Counted from the stretch's first letter, positions 1 to 7,122 are shown. The stretch: 10,000 bases of DNA from Candidatus Hydrogenedens sp. (GCA_020216745.1 JAIWNQ010000084.1:1-10000), one strand, 5' to 3'. Translations and numbers: made by a program. The notes: a model not told the origin generated them from the sequence alone.

Positions 1-654
1 GAATTGAGGCATTTGAGGAAGAATTTCAATATTACTTTCCTGAATTACAGTTGTTATATGAATCATAGGACACTTCTTGTTCATTCTTTTCCGTTCTTCA
101 TATAAAAAGTGAATACCCGCAATTGTTCTTTCAAAGGCACCTCGCATTTGACGAATCTCATCATGCAAATTTCCAGGGGCTTCAATTGATGTCCCAGCAA
201 AATTAAAGCCCTTACCACCTAACCGTTTGGGTGCTAATTGGACCAGGGCTTTAGCACGCTCTTCTGTAATCATTGTCCCATTAGAAATAAAATGTGTACG
301 TGCCCTTTGACTTGCATATATGAAGAGTTCCATAAAATCTTTACGAACAAACGGCTCACCACCTGTGAAAGTTATTAGACTCCACGATGGTATTTGGGAT
401 ATAACTTGTTTCCATTCTTCCGTAGATAACTCCCCTTCCATCTGCTTTTTAATGGGAACATTTTCAAGCCAATCAATATATTGGCACATTTTGCAACGAA
501 GGTTACAACGTCGAGTTAATTCAATATAATAATGCCAGGCTGGAAAAGCATATCCATTCTTAAAATAACGATAGGGTATAGCACTATAAAACCGTTGCAA
601 AATATCGTAGAGAGAAGCAATGCTCCAACGTCTACCTGAGTTTTCACACTCCAT
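1..654 (-). CDS. Radical SAM domain protein, partial (C-terminus beyond left edge)
   Basis: The frame reads from ATG at 654 down to base 1 without a stop, giving 218 residues of the N-terminal part. Residues 50-57 (CNLRCKMC) form the CX3CX2C motif that binds the 4Fe-4S cluster and SAM. TGGEP at 97-101 is the usual SAM-contact motif after the second strand, and HFISNGTMIT further on fits the radical SAM barrel. About 40 residues precede the cluster motif, as in MoaA/PqqE/SPASM-type enzymes. The start is supported by AAAAGGG at 661-667, 6 nt upstream. The gene follows tatD on the same strand after 74 nt with no evident terminator, so it may be read from the same transcript. The substrate cannot be told because the C-terminal part, including any SPASM or auxiliary cluster domain, is outside the window. 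The fold is certain; the reaction is unknown. Confidence 0.9.
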   Translation of the reverse strand, partial: MECENSGRRWSIASLYDILQRFYSAIPYRYFKNGYAFPAWHYYIELTRRCNLRCKMCQYIDWLENVPIKKQMEGELSTEEWKQVISQIPSWSLITFTGGEPFVRKDFMELFIYASQRARTHFISNGTMITEERAKALVQLAPKRLGGKGFNFAGTSIEAPGNLHDEIRQMRGAFERTIAGIHFLYEERKRMNKKCPMIHITTVIQESNIEILPQMPQF

Positions 655-728
655 ATATTTCCCTTTTTATATTGTATATCAACAGATACAGATATTATTT
701 TATTTCATATCTAACTCAATATAAATAA

Positions 729-1514
729 TTACTGAAATCGGAAAATGTCTTTTGTGTTTTTATGTGTAGCTTCAATAATATCCGTAATGGTTGTTTTCTT
801 AATATCTGCGATTGCTTGGGCTGAAAAAAAGATATATTCTGGGATACACCGTTTTCCACGAACAGGCTGAGGTGCGAGATATGGGGCATCCGTTTCTACA
901 AGCAATGAATTTAATGGGACTAACGTTACCGATTCTTTAAGCTCCGTTGCCTTTGGAAATGTAATATTCCCTGCAAATGATATAAAACATCCGATACTCA
1001 GAAAGGATTCGACCATCTTTACGTTTCCACCATAGCAATGTAGAACAATGGACGGTAGATTCCCACCATACTGTTTTAGGATGTTATAAGTATCTTGTTC
1101 TGCATTGCGACAATGGACAACAATAGGAAGATGTTTTTCGTAAGCAAACTCAATTTGTTTTATAAAAGCCTTTTTTTGTATTTCCTTATCAACCTTACAA
1201 TGAAAATAATCCAATCCAATTTCACCGATAGCAGTAACAGATGCCTCTGTTAAAAAGTCATTTAGAACCTTTATATCATTATTTGCCTGTTCTGCATAAT
1301 AAGGATGAAACCCAACAGAATATCGTATTCTTTTATGTTTAATAAGGTTTTGGGGATCTACATTCATAGGTTCTTCTATTATTATTACAAGCCCATCTAA
1401 TTTTTCTAATGAGGACAAAATAATTTCATTCCTATCAGAATTGAATTTCTCATCAAACAAATGACAATGACTATCAATTAATTTTAATATACTATGGTTT
1501 TTTTCTTCATTCAT
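729..1514 (-). CDS. tatD: TatD family metal-dependent hydrolase / DNase
   Basis: A 261-residue protein of the TatD family, TIM-barrel metal-dependent hydrolases with 3'-5' exonuclease or deoxyribonuclease activity where tested. All expected ligands are visible: HxH at His16 and His18 (DSHCHLF), Glu98 in GEIGLDY, His134 in VVHCR, His159 in VLHCYGG, and Asp209 in ETDAPYLAP. Length is normal for the family. It lies 21 nt after the PSP1/ricT-like gene and is probably the last core gene of the infC operon. In Bacillus the homologue yabD sits in the same general neighbourhood as tmk and holB. I see no good Shine-Dalgarno before ATG1514, so it may depend on coupling with the upstream gene. The family call is firm; the physiological substrate is not known from sequence. 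Confidence 0.94.
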   Translation of the reverse strand: MNEEKNHSILKLIDSHCHLFDEKFNSDRNEIILSSLEKLDGLVIIIEEPMNVDPQNLIKHKRIRYSVGFHPYYAEQANNDIKVLNDFLTEASVTAIGEIGLDYFHCKVDKEIQKKAFIKQIEFAYEKHLPIVVHCRNAEQDTYNILKQYGGNLPSIVLHCYGGNVKMVESFLSIGCFISFAGNITFPKATELKESVTLVPLNSLLVETDAPYLAPQPVRGKRCIPEYIFFSAQAIADIKKTTITDIIEATHKNTKDIFRFQ

Positions 1515-1535
1515 CTGTGGGCAAGCTACTTTTTA

Positions 1536-2300
1536 TTATTGAGTATTCTGTTTATCCTGTTCTGTTGGGGATTCATCTTCAAGGGCTTTTAGAAGTTCAA
1601 CTTCTTCTTGATTTAATTCTTCTTCAGCAGTGAGTTCTTCTTCTCTCAATTTCAGAGGTGGGTACATTTCATCTTCATAAGCAAGACAACATAATAATTT
1701 TCCACATTGCCCACTAATTTTAGAAGGGTTAAGGGATAAATTCTGACGTTTTGCCATCCGCATAGATATAGACAAAAACTGCTCTAACCATTTAGAACAG
1801 CATAAGTGTAACCCGCATGAACCGATACCACCAACTAACTTAGACTGGTCTCGTATTTGGATATGACGTAACTCGATACGCGTTCGAAATTCCTGAGCCA
1901 AGTCTTTAACAAGTTCACGAAAATCTACACGGTGGATTGCGGTAAAGTAAAAGGTTAGACGGTGTTTATCAAATGTATACTCAGAATCTACCAATCGCAT
2001 AGGTAAATTATGTTTTTCAATATATTTGAGGCAGATACCAAAGGCTCGTTTTTCTTCCTGTTCTATATCTTTTAATGTCTTAAAATCATTTGCATGAGCC
2101 CGTCGGATTACTTTATTGGGACAGTTCCGTTCCATTTCCGAAGAGCAGGGCTCCGCAGGCAAAATGCAAGTGCCCCATTCCTGACCACGTTCCGTCTGGA
2201 CGATGCAGGGGTCATCTCTTTTTAAGATAATCTGTTCTGAACAGAGAGCCTGTAAGACACGTCTCGGTTTTCTAAATCGTATCTTTGCTAAATTCATCAT
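1536..2300 (-). CDS. ricT: PSP1 domain protein, RicT/YaaT-like
   Basis: A 254-residue PSP1-domain protein related to Bacillus RicT (YaaT). In Bacillus, RicT joins RicA and RicF in an Fe-S-carrying complex that affects RNA processing by RNase Y and also sporulation and competence. The diagnostic block is at residues 158-205: GGIGSCGLHLCCSKW, then ISGQCGKLLCCLAYE, with Cys162, 167, 168, 199, 204 and 205. The first four match the spacing of the RicT cluster ligands. Upstream are the conserved LTFYFTA and DFRELVKDLA segments; the last 40 residues are acidic and low-complexity. The frame stays open to ATG2366, but that start would overlap holB by 53 nt and add a hydrophobic non-family leader. I prefer ATG2300 (or the adjacent ATG2297), which has AAAGGAAC upstream and leaves a 13-nt gap after holB. 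The family is sure; equating its role with Bacillus RicT is inference, since RicA and RicF partners are not in view. Confidence 0.9.
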   Translation of the reverse strand: MMNLAKIRFRKPRRVLQALCSEQIILKRDDPCIVQTERGQEWGTCILPAEPCSSEMERNCPNKVIRRAHANDFKTLKDIEQEEKRAFGICLKYIEKHNLPMRLVDSEYTFDKHRLTFYFTAIHRVDFRELVKDLAQEFRTRIELRHIQIRDQSKLVGGIGSCGLHLCCSKWLEQFLSISMRMAKRQNLSLNPSKISGQCGKLLCCLAYEDEMYPPLKLREEELTAEEELNQEEVELLKALEDESPTEQDKQNTQ

Positions 2301-2306
2301 GTGAAA

Positions 2307-2314
2307 GTTCCTTT
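2307..2314 (-). promoter_or_regulatory. Shine-Dalgarno deciding the ricT start
   Basis: The minus strand reads AAAGGAAC here, 6 nt before the ATG at 2300. It overlaps the last base of the holB stop codon, consistent with coupled translation. It supports the shorter PSP1 protein over the in-frame ATG at 2366. Confidence 0.6.
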
Positions 2315-3441
2315 TAATTAATATGAGGAGATAACATAAAAAACAAATCTCGTATGACTTTATCACGGCTTATATTTCGAGCAATATATCCACGAACCTT
2401 CTCTACAAAATCAAGCCCCATCTCTACTTTTTCAACATCCCATCTTGAAAAGTACGAGACCATCTCTGGAAAGTAAAGTATTTCCAAATTCTTAGTATTC
2501 ATGTATACCAAAATATCACGAAGTAAACACACAATTAAATATAAACATGATTCAAACTCATGAACAACTTGAGCTTCAATTTCAGCAGTTATTTGTTGCT
2601 GTAACGCATTTAGTTCACCTGGTGTTAAGTCCTTTTTATTGATGGTATCTATTTTATTGAGTTCATTCTCAATATTCTTTCTAATAAGTGATAGAAACTG
2701 TTCAAATTCATTTGTAAGAATTAACGGGTCTTTGCCTTCTGCTAAACGAGCAAAAAGCTCTACGATGATAGTCCGTTTATTTGATTCTAATATCTCAAAC
2801 GCCCTTGAAATTTGACCCTGTGATAACAATGCAACTCGTTTTGCTTCCTCTAAAGATATATCTTTTGTTTTATTAAGAATTGTTGTAATCGTTTCTGAAC
2901 GAAGTCTCTGGAAACGAATTGGCTGACAACGTGAACGAATGGTGGGAAGTATCATACCAGGATTTGAACTAATTAAAATAAATGTGGTCTCAGAAACAGG
3001 TTCTTCAAGGGTCTTTAAAAAATGGTTCTGGGCTGGAATTCCTATACGTTCCGCATCATCAAAAATAATGAATCGACGCTTTCCTTCATAAGGTTGAAAT
3101 TGAGTCGTCTTATTGACGTCCTCAATGGTTTCAACACTAATTAATCGGGTTTTCCCCATAGGCTTAATAATACTTACATCAGGATGGACGTCTTTCCCTA
3201 TACGAGTACAAATAGGGCACGTTCCACACCCAGGGTTCTCTATATTTTGGCACAGGACGGTTTGAGCAAAAGATTTGGCTGTAAATTTTTTACCAACTCC
3301 ATCAGGTCCCCAAAAAAGGTATGCATGTGAAATGCGATTCTCCTTAATAGAGTTTATCAAAATACGAATAGCAGTATCTTGGTCCTGTATTTTTCCAAAC
3401 ACAGAAAACGAAATATTATTATTTGTTATTGTTGTTGACAT
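2314..3441 (-). CDS. holB: DNA polymerase III clamp-loader delta' subunit
   Basis: A 375-residue AAA+ protein of the DnaX/HolB type, the delta' subunit of the clamp loader that opens and loads the sliding clamp at replication forks. In order: P-loop GPDGVGKK (45-52); a zinc module with Cys64, 72, 75 and 78; Walker B-like RRFIIFDDAERI around 122-133; sensor-1 region ILISSN (155-160); and SRC motif Ser170-Arg171-Cys172, which supplies the arginine finger in trans. It lacks the long tau C-terminus and sits between tmk and a ricT-like gene, so delta' fits better than DnaX. The P-loop ends GKK instead of GKS/T, suggesting weak or absent nucleotide hydrolysis, as is common for delta'. The start overlaps the end of tmk by 16 nt, with AAGAAGG directly upstream of ATG3441. 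Confidence 0.92.
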   Translation of the reverse strand: MSTTITNNNISFSVFGKIQDQDTAIRILINSIKENRISHAYLFWGPDGVGKKFTAKSFAQTVLCQNIENPGCGTCPICTRIGKDVHPDVSIIKPMGKTRLISVETIEDVNKTTQFQPYEGKRRFIIFDDAERIGIPAQNHFLKTLEEPVSETTFILISSNPGMILPTIRSRCQPIRFQRLRSETITTILNKTKDISLEEAKRVALLSQGQISRAFEILESNKRTIIVELFARLAEGKDPLILTNEFEQFLSLIRKNIENELNKIDTINKKDLTPGELNALQQQITAEIEAQVVHEFESCLYLIVCLLRDILVYMNTKNLEILYFPEMVSYFSRWDVEKVEMGLDFVEKVRGYIARNISRDKVIRDLFFMLSPHIN

Positions 3442-4061
3442 AGCCTTCTTAAATCTCTCTGAATAATTTCAGTGATGGTATCTTCAGATTGAGTTGCATC
3501 AATTACCATAACTCGCTGTGGATTTTCTCTGGCAATATTAAGGAAACAATCCCTTATCCTTTGATGAAATTCAATGGTTTCTACTTCTAAACGATCTAAA
3601 ATATTGCCTCGTTGTTTAATTCGGTTCAATCCTATTTCAACAGGAAGGTCAAGCAAATAAGTTCTTACTGGATATATCCCTAATGTCGCTATTTCATGAA
3701 TTTGATAAACGGTTCGCAAATTAATACCACGTCCACCTCCTTGATATGCGGTTGTGGAGTCAGTATATCTATCGCAAATAACAATAATCCCATCTTCTAA
3801 AGCGGGAATGATGACTTCTTGGACATGCTGTGAACGGTCTGCAGAAAACAACAATAATTCTGTAATAGGATGAAGTGTCTTTTGGTTTTCATCTCTGTTT
3901 AGAAGGACATGTCGAATCTTCTCGCCAGCAAAAGTTGCTCCAGGCTCAAAAGTCCTTAACACACGATAGCCGGATTCCATCAGGAACTTTTCTGCTCGTA
4001 TAGCCTGGGTTGTTTTTCCTGAACCTTCAATTCCTTCAAAAGTGATAAATATACCTTTCAT
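3426..4061 (-). CDS. tmk: Thymidylate (dTMP) kinase
   Basis: A 211-residue dTMP kinase, phosphorylating dTMP to dTDP with ATP for DNA synthesis in the cytoplasm. P-loop FEGIEGSGKTTQ (8-19, Lys16), the DRY motif at 97-99 (ICDRYTDSTTAYQGGGRG), and a LID region with IKQRGNILDRLE (148-159) carrying basic residues. The acidic P-loop with a basic LID is the bacterial E. coli-type arrangement. The motif usually read as REPGGT is here FEPGAT (38-43), so the Arg and second Gly are replaced. Length is typical. The start ATG4061 overlaps the tyrA stop as ATGA, and the end overlaps holB by 16 nt, which points to tight translational coupling. The tmk-holB pairing is widely conserved in bacteria. Confidence 0.96.
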   Translation of the reverse strand: MKGIFITFEGIEGSGKTTQAIRAEKFLMESGYRVLRTFEPGATFAGEKIRHVLLNRDENQKTLHPITELLLFSADRSQHVQEVIIPALEDGIIVICDRYTDSTTAYQGGGRGINLRTVYQIHEIATLGIYPVRTYLLDLPVEIGLNRIKQRGNILDRLEVETIEFHQRIRDCFLNIARENPQRVMVIDATQSEDTITEIIQRDLRRLCQQQ

Positions 4062-4915
4062 GGTTCTAAAAGTCGCTTTCTGGCATCATTCCCATCTTGA
4101 AAAAATTGTAAGATTTTTTCTATATCATCTTTTTCGAGGGCATCTATAAAAGATTTAATTTTCTCTTCAATAGACTTAATAGCCGTTATCATATTGGTCT
4201 TATTCGTGATTATAATATCATTCCAAATCTCAGGTCGACTCCCAGCAATTCGGGTTGTATCTCTGAAGCCACCTCCAATAAAATGACGCTGTGCCCCTGA
4301 CTGTTCCACAACCTGAGCAAGAGCCGATGCAATGACATGAGGTAAATGGCTTGTATATGCCATAAAATAATCATGTTCTTCAGCATCTATTTCTATTATC
4401 TTTGTACCTAAAGTTTTCCAAAACTGATGAACAAGATTTTTTGATTTATCCCTTGTTGCTTCACCTTTTTCAATTAGGCATATTGTATTTTCATAAAAAT
4501 CATGTCGTGCAAACTCAGGACCATATTTTTCCGACCCAGCGAGCGGATGGCTTCCAATGAAAGGACTGTCTTTTTGCCAGAGAGTTTGAGCGGTACCGCA
4601 AATTTCTTTTTTAGTGCTACATACATCAGTAATTGTTACATCTGATGAAACATAGTTTGCCATCTTCTTAAGGTAATCAATAGCAGACTGAACTGGAGTG
4701 CATATAATTATAAAATCAGCCGTTTTAATAGTTGAAGACAAATCCATCGAATAAGTATCAATAGCCTCTTTTTGCAATGCTGTTTCTAATGTAGACTGAT
4801 TTCTTCCTATTCCTATAACTAGATCTGCCAATTTCTTTTTTCGAATAGCCATCCCCAATGAAGCACCTAACAATCCGACACCAATAATCACAGTTTTTCC
4901 TAAGTGAAGTGTCAC
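4058..4915 (-). CDS. tyrA: Prephenate/arogenate dehydrogenase, monofunctional
   Basis: A 285-residue TyrA-family enzyme oxidising prephenate (or arogenate) with NAD(P)+ in tyrosine synthesis. The N-terminal Rossmann motif is VIIGVGLLGASL (9-20). Catalytic-domain signatures follow: GSHPLAGSEKYGP with His123, YTSHLPH with His190 and His193, and GGGFRDTTRIAGSRPEIW (215-231) with Arg218 and Arg222. There is no fused chorismate mutase and no C-terminal ACT domain, so no built-in tyrosine-binding ACT module. The start is GTG at 4915, immediately after the hisA TAA, with GGAG 9 nt upstream inside hisA. The gene's last 4 nt overlap tmk. Whether it prefers prephenate or arogenate, and NAD or NADP, cannot be told by eye. 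Confidence 0.93.
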   Translation of the reverse strand: MTLHLGKTVIIGVGLLGASLGMAIRKKKLADLVIGIGRNQSTLETALQKEAIDTYSMDLSSTIKTADFIIICTPVQSAIDYLKKMANYVSSDVTITDVCSTKKEICGTAQTLWQKDSPFIGSHPLAGSEKYGPEFARHDFYENTICLIEKGEATRDKSKNLVHQFWKTLGTKIIEIDAEEHDYFMAYTSHLPHVIASALAQVVEQSGAQRHFIGGGFRDTTRIAGSRPEIWNDIIITNKTNMITAIKSIEEKIKSFIDALEKDDIEKILQFFQDGNDARKRLLEP

Positions 4916-5662
4916 TTACGTGTTCTCCATCAATGAATCAGCACTTAATATCTTTTTTGCGTCCGAAATAGAAAATTTCTTTAAGTATAACGCTCTTCCA
5001 ACGATAATCTCATCTATACCATACCGTTCCAGAGATTTTGCTTTTTGTATATCGCCCAAAGAAGAAACACCACCAGACATCGTAACTGGAATCTGTACCG
5101 TCTCAGCAATTATTCGAGTTGTCTCAAAATTTGGACCCTTCATCATACCATCAGAGAGTATGTCAGTATAAATAATTCTTGAAGCACCTGCCTTTTCAGC
5201 AAATTGTGCTATTTCTAAGGCGGAATAGTTTGTATCTTTTGTCCACCCTTCAAGAGATAACTTGCCATTCTTAGCATCAATTGCCACAACAATTTTCTCT
5301 TGCCATCGTTGTGTAGAGATTTGGATCAATTCGGGATTTTCTATAACAGCAGTACCTAAAATAACACGTGTTGCATTTGCGGAAATAATGGTTTCTATTG
5401 TGTCTAAAGAACGGATACCACCACCGACTTCGTAAGGGATACCTAATTCTCCCAATTTCTTTAAGAAAGGCAATATCTCACATTTGCCAGATTTTGCACC
5501 ATCTAAATCTACAATATGAAGAATCCCATCTTGCAATTCCCGCCACCATATCTTGGCTTGTTCCAGAGGGTCATCGGAGAAAATCGTCTCCTTACCATAA
5601 TCCCCTTGAACCAAATTAACACATTTTCCCCCTCGAATATCTATAGCTGGAACAATCCGCAT
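4916..5662 (-). CDS. hisA: ProFAR isomerase (HisA), histidine biosynthesis
   Basis: A 248-residue (beta-alpha)8 enzyme catalysing the Amadori isomerisation of ProFAR to PRFAR, the fourth step of histidine synthesis. It starts MRIVPAIDIRGGKCVNL with catalytic Asp8. VVAIDAKNGKL contains the second acid, Asp129, and YTDILSDGMMKGPN (165-178) is the HisA signature. The two phosphate-binding motifs are VGGGIRS (79-85) and SGGVSS (196-201). HisA is favoured over its relative HisF by the opening residues and the DGMMKGPN segment. It starts 17 nt after the rplT stop with only a modest AGG-type ribosome site, and no other histidine gene is in view. The placement behind a ribosomal protein gene is unusual and suggests dispersed his genes. 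Confidence 0.96.
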   Translation of the reverse strand: MRIVPAIDIRGGKCVNLVQGDYGKETIFSDDPLEQAKIWWRELQDGILHIVDLDGAKSGKCEILPFLKKLGELGIPYEVGGGIRSLDTIETIISANATRVILGTAVIENPELIQISTQRWQEKIVVAIDAKNGKLSLEGWTKDTNYSALEIAQFAEKAGASRIIYTDILSDGMMKGPNFETTRIIAETVQIPVTMSGGVSSLGDIQKAKSLERYGIDEIIVGRALYLKKFSISDAKKILSADSLMENT

Positions 5663-5679
5663 AATTTATACGCCTGCGA

Positions 5680-6126
5680 TTATGACGAGGCGTTTTCTGA
5701 TGATTCAGTTGATTCAGTCGGATTTTGGATAACTTCAAATATCTGCTGTTCATCAGTTCTTACTATTTCGCCTGCAATTGCTGATTTTGCAATCTCAATT
5801 AACTTAGCGAACGCCTCTTCATCTTTTACAGCAAGATCCGCTATCATTTTGCGATTTACATCCATTCCCGCTTTATGTAAACCAAAAACCAAACGATTGT
5901 AACTTAATCCATAATTACGGGCAGCCGCATTAATTCTTGCAATCCATAATGCACGAATTTCCCTTTTCTTTGCTTTGCGGTCCCGATATGCATATTTTCC
6001 CGCATGGTCTACCGCTTGTTTCGCCGTCTTAAATAACCGGTGATGACTTCCACGATAGCCTTCAGCTTGCTTTAATACCTTACGTCTGCGGTCACGTGAG
6101 GCTGGGTTGTTGGTTGCTCTTGGCAT
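5680..6126 (-). CDS. rplT: Large ribosomal subunit protein L20 (bL20) with C-terminal extension
   Basis: bL20 binds 23S rRNA early in 50S assembly and in several bacteria represses its own operon. The core is unmistakable: [17 protein letters not shown] at the N-terminus, [24 protein letters not shown] (46-69), [13 protein letters not shown] (71-83), and [18 protein letters not shown] (89-106). The family core ends near residue 118. Here about 30 more residues follow, acidic and Ser/Thr-rich (ending [12 protein letters not shown]), which is not the usual length of about 118. The start at ATG6126 has AGGAG at 6135-6139, 8 nt upstream. It follows rpmI after 98 nt that include a hairpin, and hisA follows after 17 nt. 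Confidence 0.97.
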   Translation of the reverse strand: MPRATNNPASRDRRRKVLKQAEGYRGSHHRLFKTAKQAVDHAGKYAYRDRKAKKREIRALWIARINAAARNYGLSYNRLVFGLHKAGMDVNRKMIADLAVKDEEAFAKLIEIAKSAIAGEIVRTDEQQIFEVIQNPTESTESSENASS

Positions 6127-6161
6127 TGCTCTTTCTCCTGTTTTTATTTAAGTTAACGTTT

Positions 6162-6189
6162 ATGTTTCGGAGGCGTGTTCCGAAAACAT
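6162..6189 (-). promoter_or_regulatory. RNA hairpin in rpmI-rplT leader, possible L20 or translational control site
   Basis: On the minus-strand RNA, AUGUUUUCGGA and UCCGAAACAU form a 10-bp stem with one bulged U and a 7-nt loop ACACGCC. It lies 23 nt before the rplT Shine-Dalgarno. No U-tract follows directly, so it is not an intrinsic terminator. L20 is known in E. coli to repress rpmI-rplT by binding mRNA structures that mimic its 23S site. A similar role here is inference from position only. It could also be an RNase processing or stability element. Confidence 0.4.
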
Positions 6190-6224
6190 GAACCTCTATC
6201 TATAGAACAAACAATAGTCGAAAT

Positions 6225-6419
6225 TTATGCGTAAGGGAGCATCAATTTCACTTGTTTTGCTTCAACAGATGAGACCAACGACGGTTTTCTCAGGTGTCTC
6301 TTTTTCTTCGCTGATTTTGTAGTTTTGAGATGGCGATTATATGCCTTGTGTCTCAAGACTTTTCCATCCTTAGTAACCTTAAATCGCTTGTAGGCACTAC
6401 GTTTTGTTTTTACCTTCAT
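6225..6419 (-). CDS. rpmI: Large ribosomal subunit protein L35 (bL35)
   Basis: A 64-residue, very basic bL35 protein of the 50S subunit. Recognised by the N-terminal KVKTKRSAYKRFKVTKDGKVLRHKA pattern (residues 2-26 in segments), the central HLKTTKSAKKKRHLRK, and the short C-terminal VKLMLPY. Length is normal. ATG6419 is preceded by AAAAAGGAG with a 7-nt spacer, a strong ribosome site. The infC-rpmI-rplT order is the conserved IF-3 operon found across bacteria. The 89 nt between infC and rpmI contain no clear terminator. Confidence 0.96.
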   Translation of the reverse strand: MKVKTKRSAYKRFKVTKDGKVLRHKAYNRHLKTTKSAKKKRHLRKPSLVSSVEAKQVKLMLPYA

Positions 6420-6508
6420 TTTTTAACTCCTTTTTAATTTAATATAACTCAAAAAAATCGGGTTAATATTATTCGGTGGTGAGAAGCGCTCCTAAAAATT
6501 GTCTCCGT

Positions 6509-7045
6509 TTAACTGATCTTGCCCGGAGTCAGTGTCAATGTCAATGACTTATCTTCAGGACGACAATTTTCAAGGGAATATTGTTCACCACAAAGGTCTT
6601 TTGTGGATTCTATAATTTGCTTAAGCACATCATAAGCAAATTCTGGATGCTCATATTCTCTACCTCTGAATACCACGGAAACCTTTACCTTATCTCCTTC
6701 TTGGAGAAATTCACGTATATGTTTTAGTTTATATTCAAAATCATGCTTGTCTATCTTTGGTCTTAATTTTATCTCTTTTACAACAACAACATGTTGTTTC
6801 TTCTTCGCTTCACGGGCTCTCCTTTTTTGCTCATAACGGAATTTCCCATAATCCATTATTCTGCATACCGGTGGTGTGGCATTGGGTGCTACCTCTACGA
6901 GGTCCAGTTCCCGAAACTCGGCTTCTCTCAGAGCATCTTTCGTGCTCATGATACCTAACTGAACCCCTTTTTCATCAATTACTCGTACCTGCGGAGCCCT
7001 AATTTCTTCATTCACACGCACCGTGTCTTCAGACGGCTTTGTTAT
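6509..7045 (-). CDS. infC: Translation initiation factor IF-3, probable AUA start
   Basis: IF-3 binds the 30S subunit, checks the start codon and initiator tRNA, and prevents early 50S joining. The N-domain begins VRVNEEIRAPQVRVID. The linker has ATPPVCRIMDYGKFRYEQKRR followed by a Lys/Arg-rich helix. The C-domain has the signature EIKLRPKIDKHDFEYKLK and VVFRGREYEHPE. The frame extends to TTG at 7081 (190 aa), but that codon has no Shine-Dalgarno and lies only about 5 nt from the predicted transcription start. I place the start at ATA 7045 (178 aa): it has TAAGGAG with a 7-nt gap and leaves about 10 residues before VNEEI, like other IF-3s. Rare starts (AUU in E. coli) are known in infC and let IF-3 repress its own synthesis. 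The gene identity is certain; the start is inference. Confidence 0.95.
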   Translation of the reverse strand: MTKPSEDTVRVNEEIRAPQVRVIDEKGVQLGIMSTKDALREAEFRELDLVEVAPNATPPVCRIMDYGKFRYEQKRRAREAKKKQHVVVVKEIKLRPKIDKHDFEYKLKHIREFLQEGDKVKVSVVFRGREYEHPEFAYDVLKQIIESTKDLCGEQYSLENCRPEDKSLTLTLTPGKIS

Positions 7046-7052
7046 CGTTGTT

Positions 7053-7059
7053 CTCCTTA
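7053..7059 (-). promoter_or_regulatory. Strong Shine-Dalgarno inside the long infC frame
   Basis: The minus strand reads TAAGGAG, with the last G at 7053 and 7 nt before the ATA codon at 7045-7043. It lies downstream of the TTG that opens the longest frame, so it only makes sense if initiation occurs at ATA7045, or less likely at ACG7048 with a 4-nt gap. It is the main evidence for a non-canonical infC start. Confidence 0.6.
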
Positions 7060-7092
7060 TTTTAGGTTTAATTTGCCTCAACTTGTGGGAAA

Positions 7093-7122
7093 ATTATACT
7101 TGAATATCTCATATTTTATCAA
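7093..7122 (-). promoter_or_regulatory. Sigma70-type promoter of the infC operon
   Basis: On the minus strand TTGATA (7122-7117) and TATAAT (7098-7093) are separated by 18 bp: one mismatch in the -35 and none in the -10. The expected start point is near 7086. This gives a leader of about 41 nt to ATA7045, too short for the long L20-leader type seen in Bacillus. Confidence 0.7.

Noticed and set aside
320..529. Plus-strand open frame of 69 codons opposite the radical SAM gene.
   Set aside because: It is antisense to a clear conserved domain containing the Fe-S motif and has no family features. Similar plus-strand frames opposite holB, hisA, rplT, infC and the fucosidase were dropped for the same reason.
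655..728. Possible promoter for the radical SAM gene (TTGAGT-16-TAATAT on the minus strand).
   Set aside because: The match to consensus is too weak in A/T-rich DNA to support a separate promoter.
2301..2366. In-frame extension of the ricT-like gene to ATG2366, giving a hydrophobic 22-residue leader resembling a membrane anchor.
   Set aside because: It lies inside the holB coding end, has no suitable ribosome site compared with AAAGGAAC before ATG2300, and PSP1 proteins do not carry such a leader.
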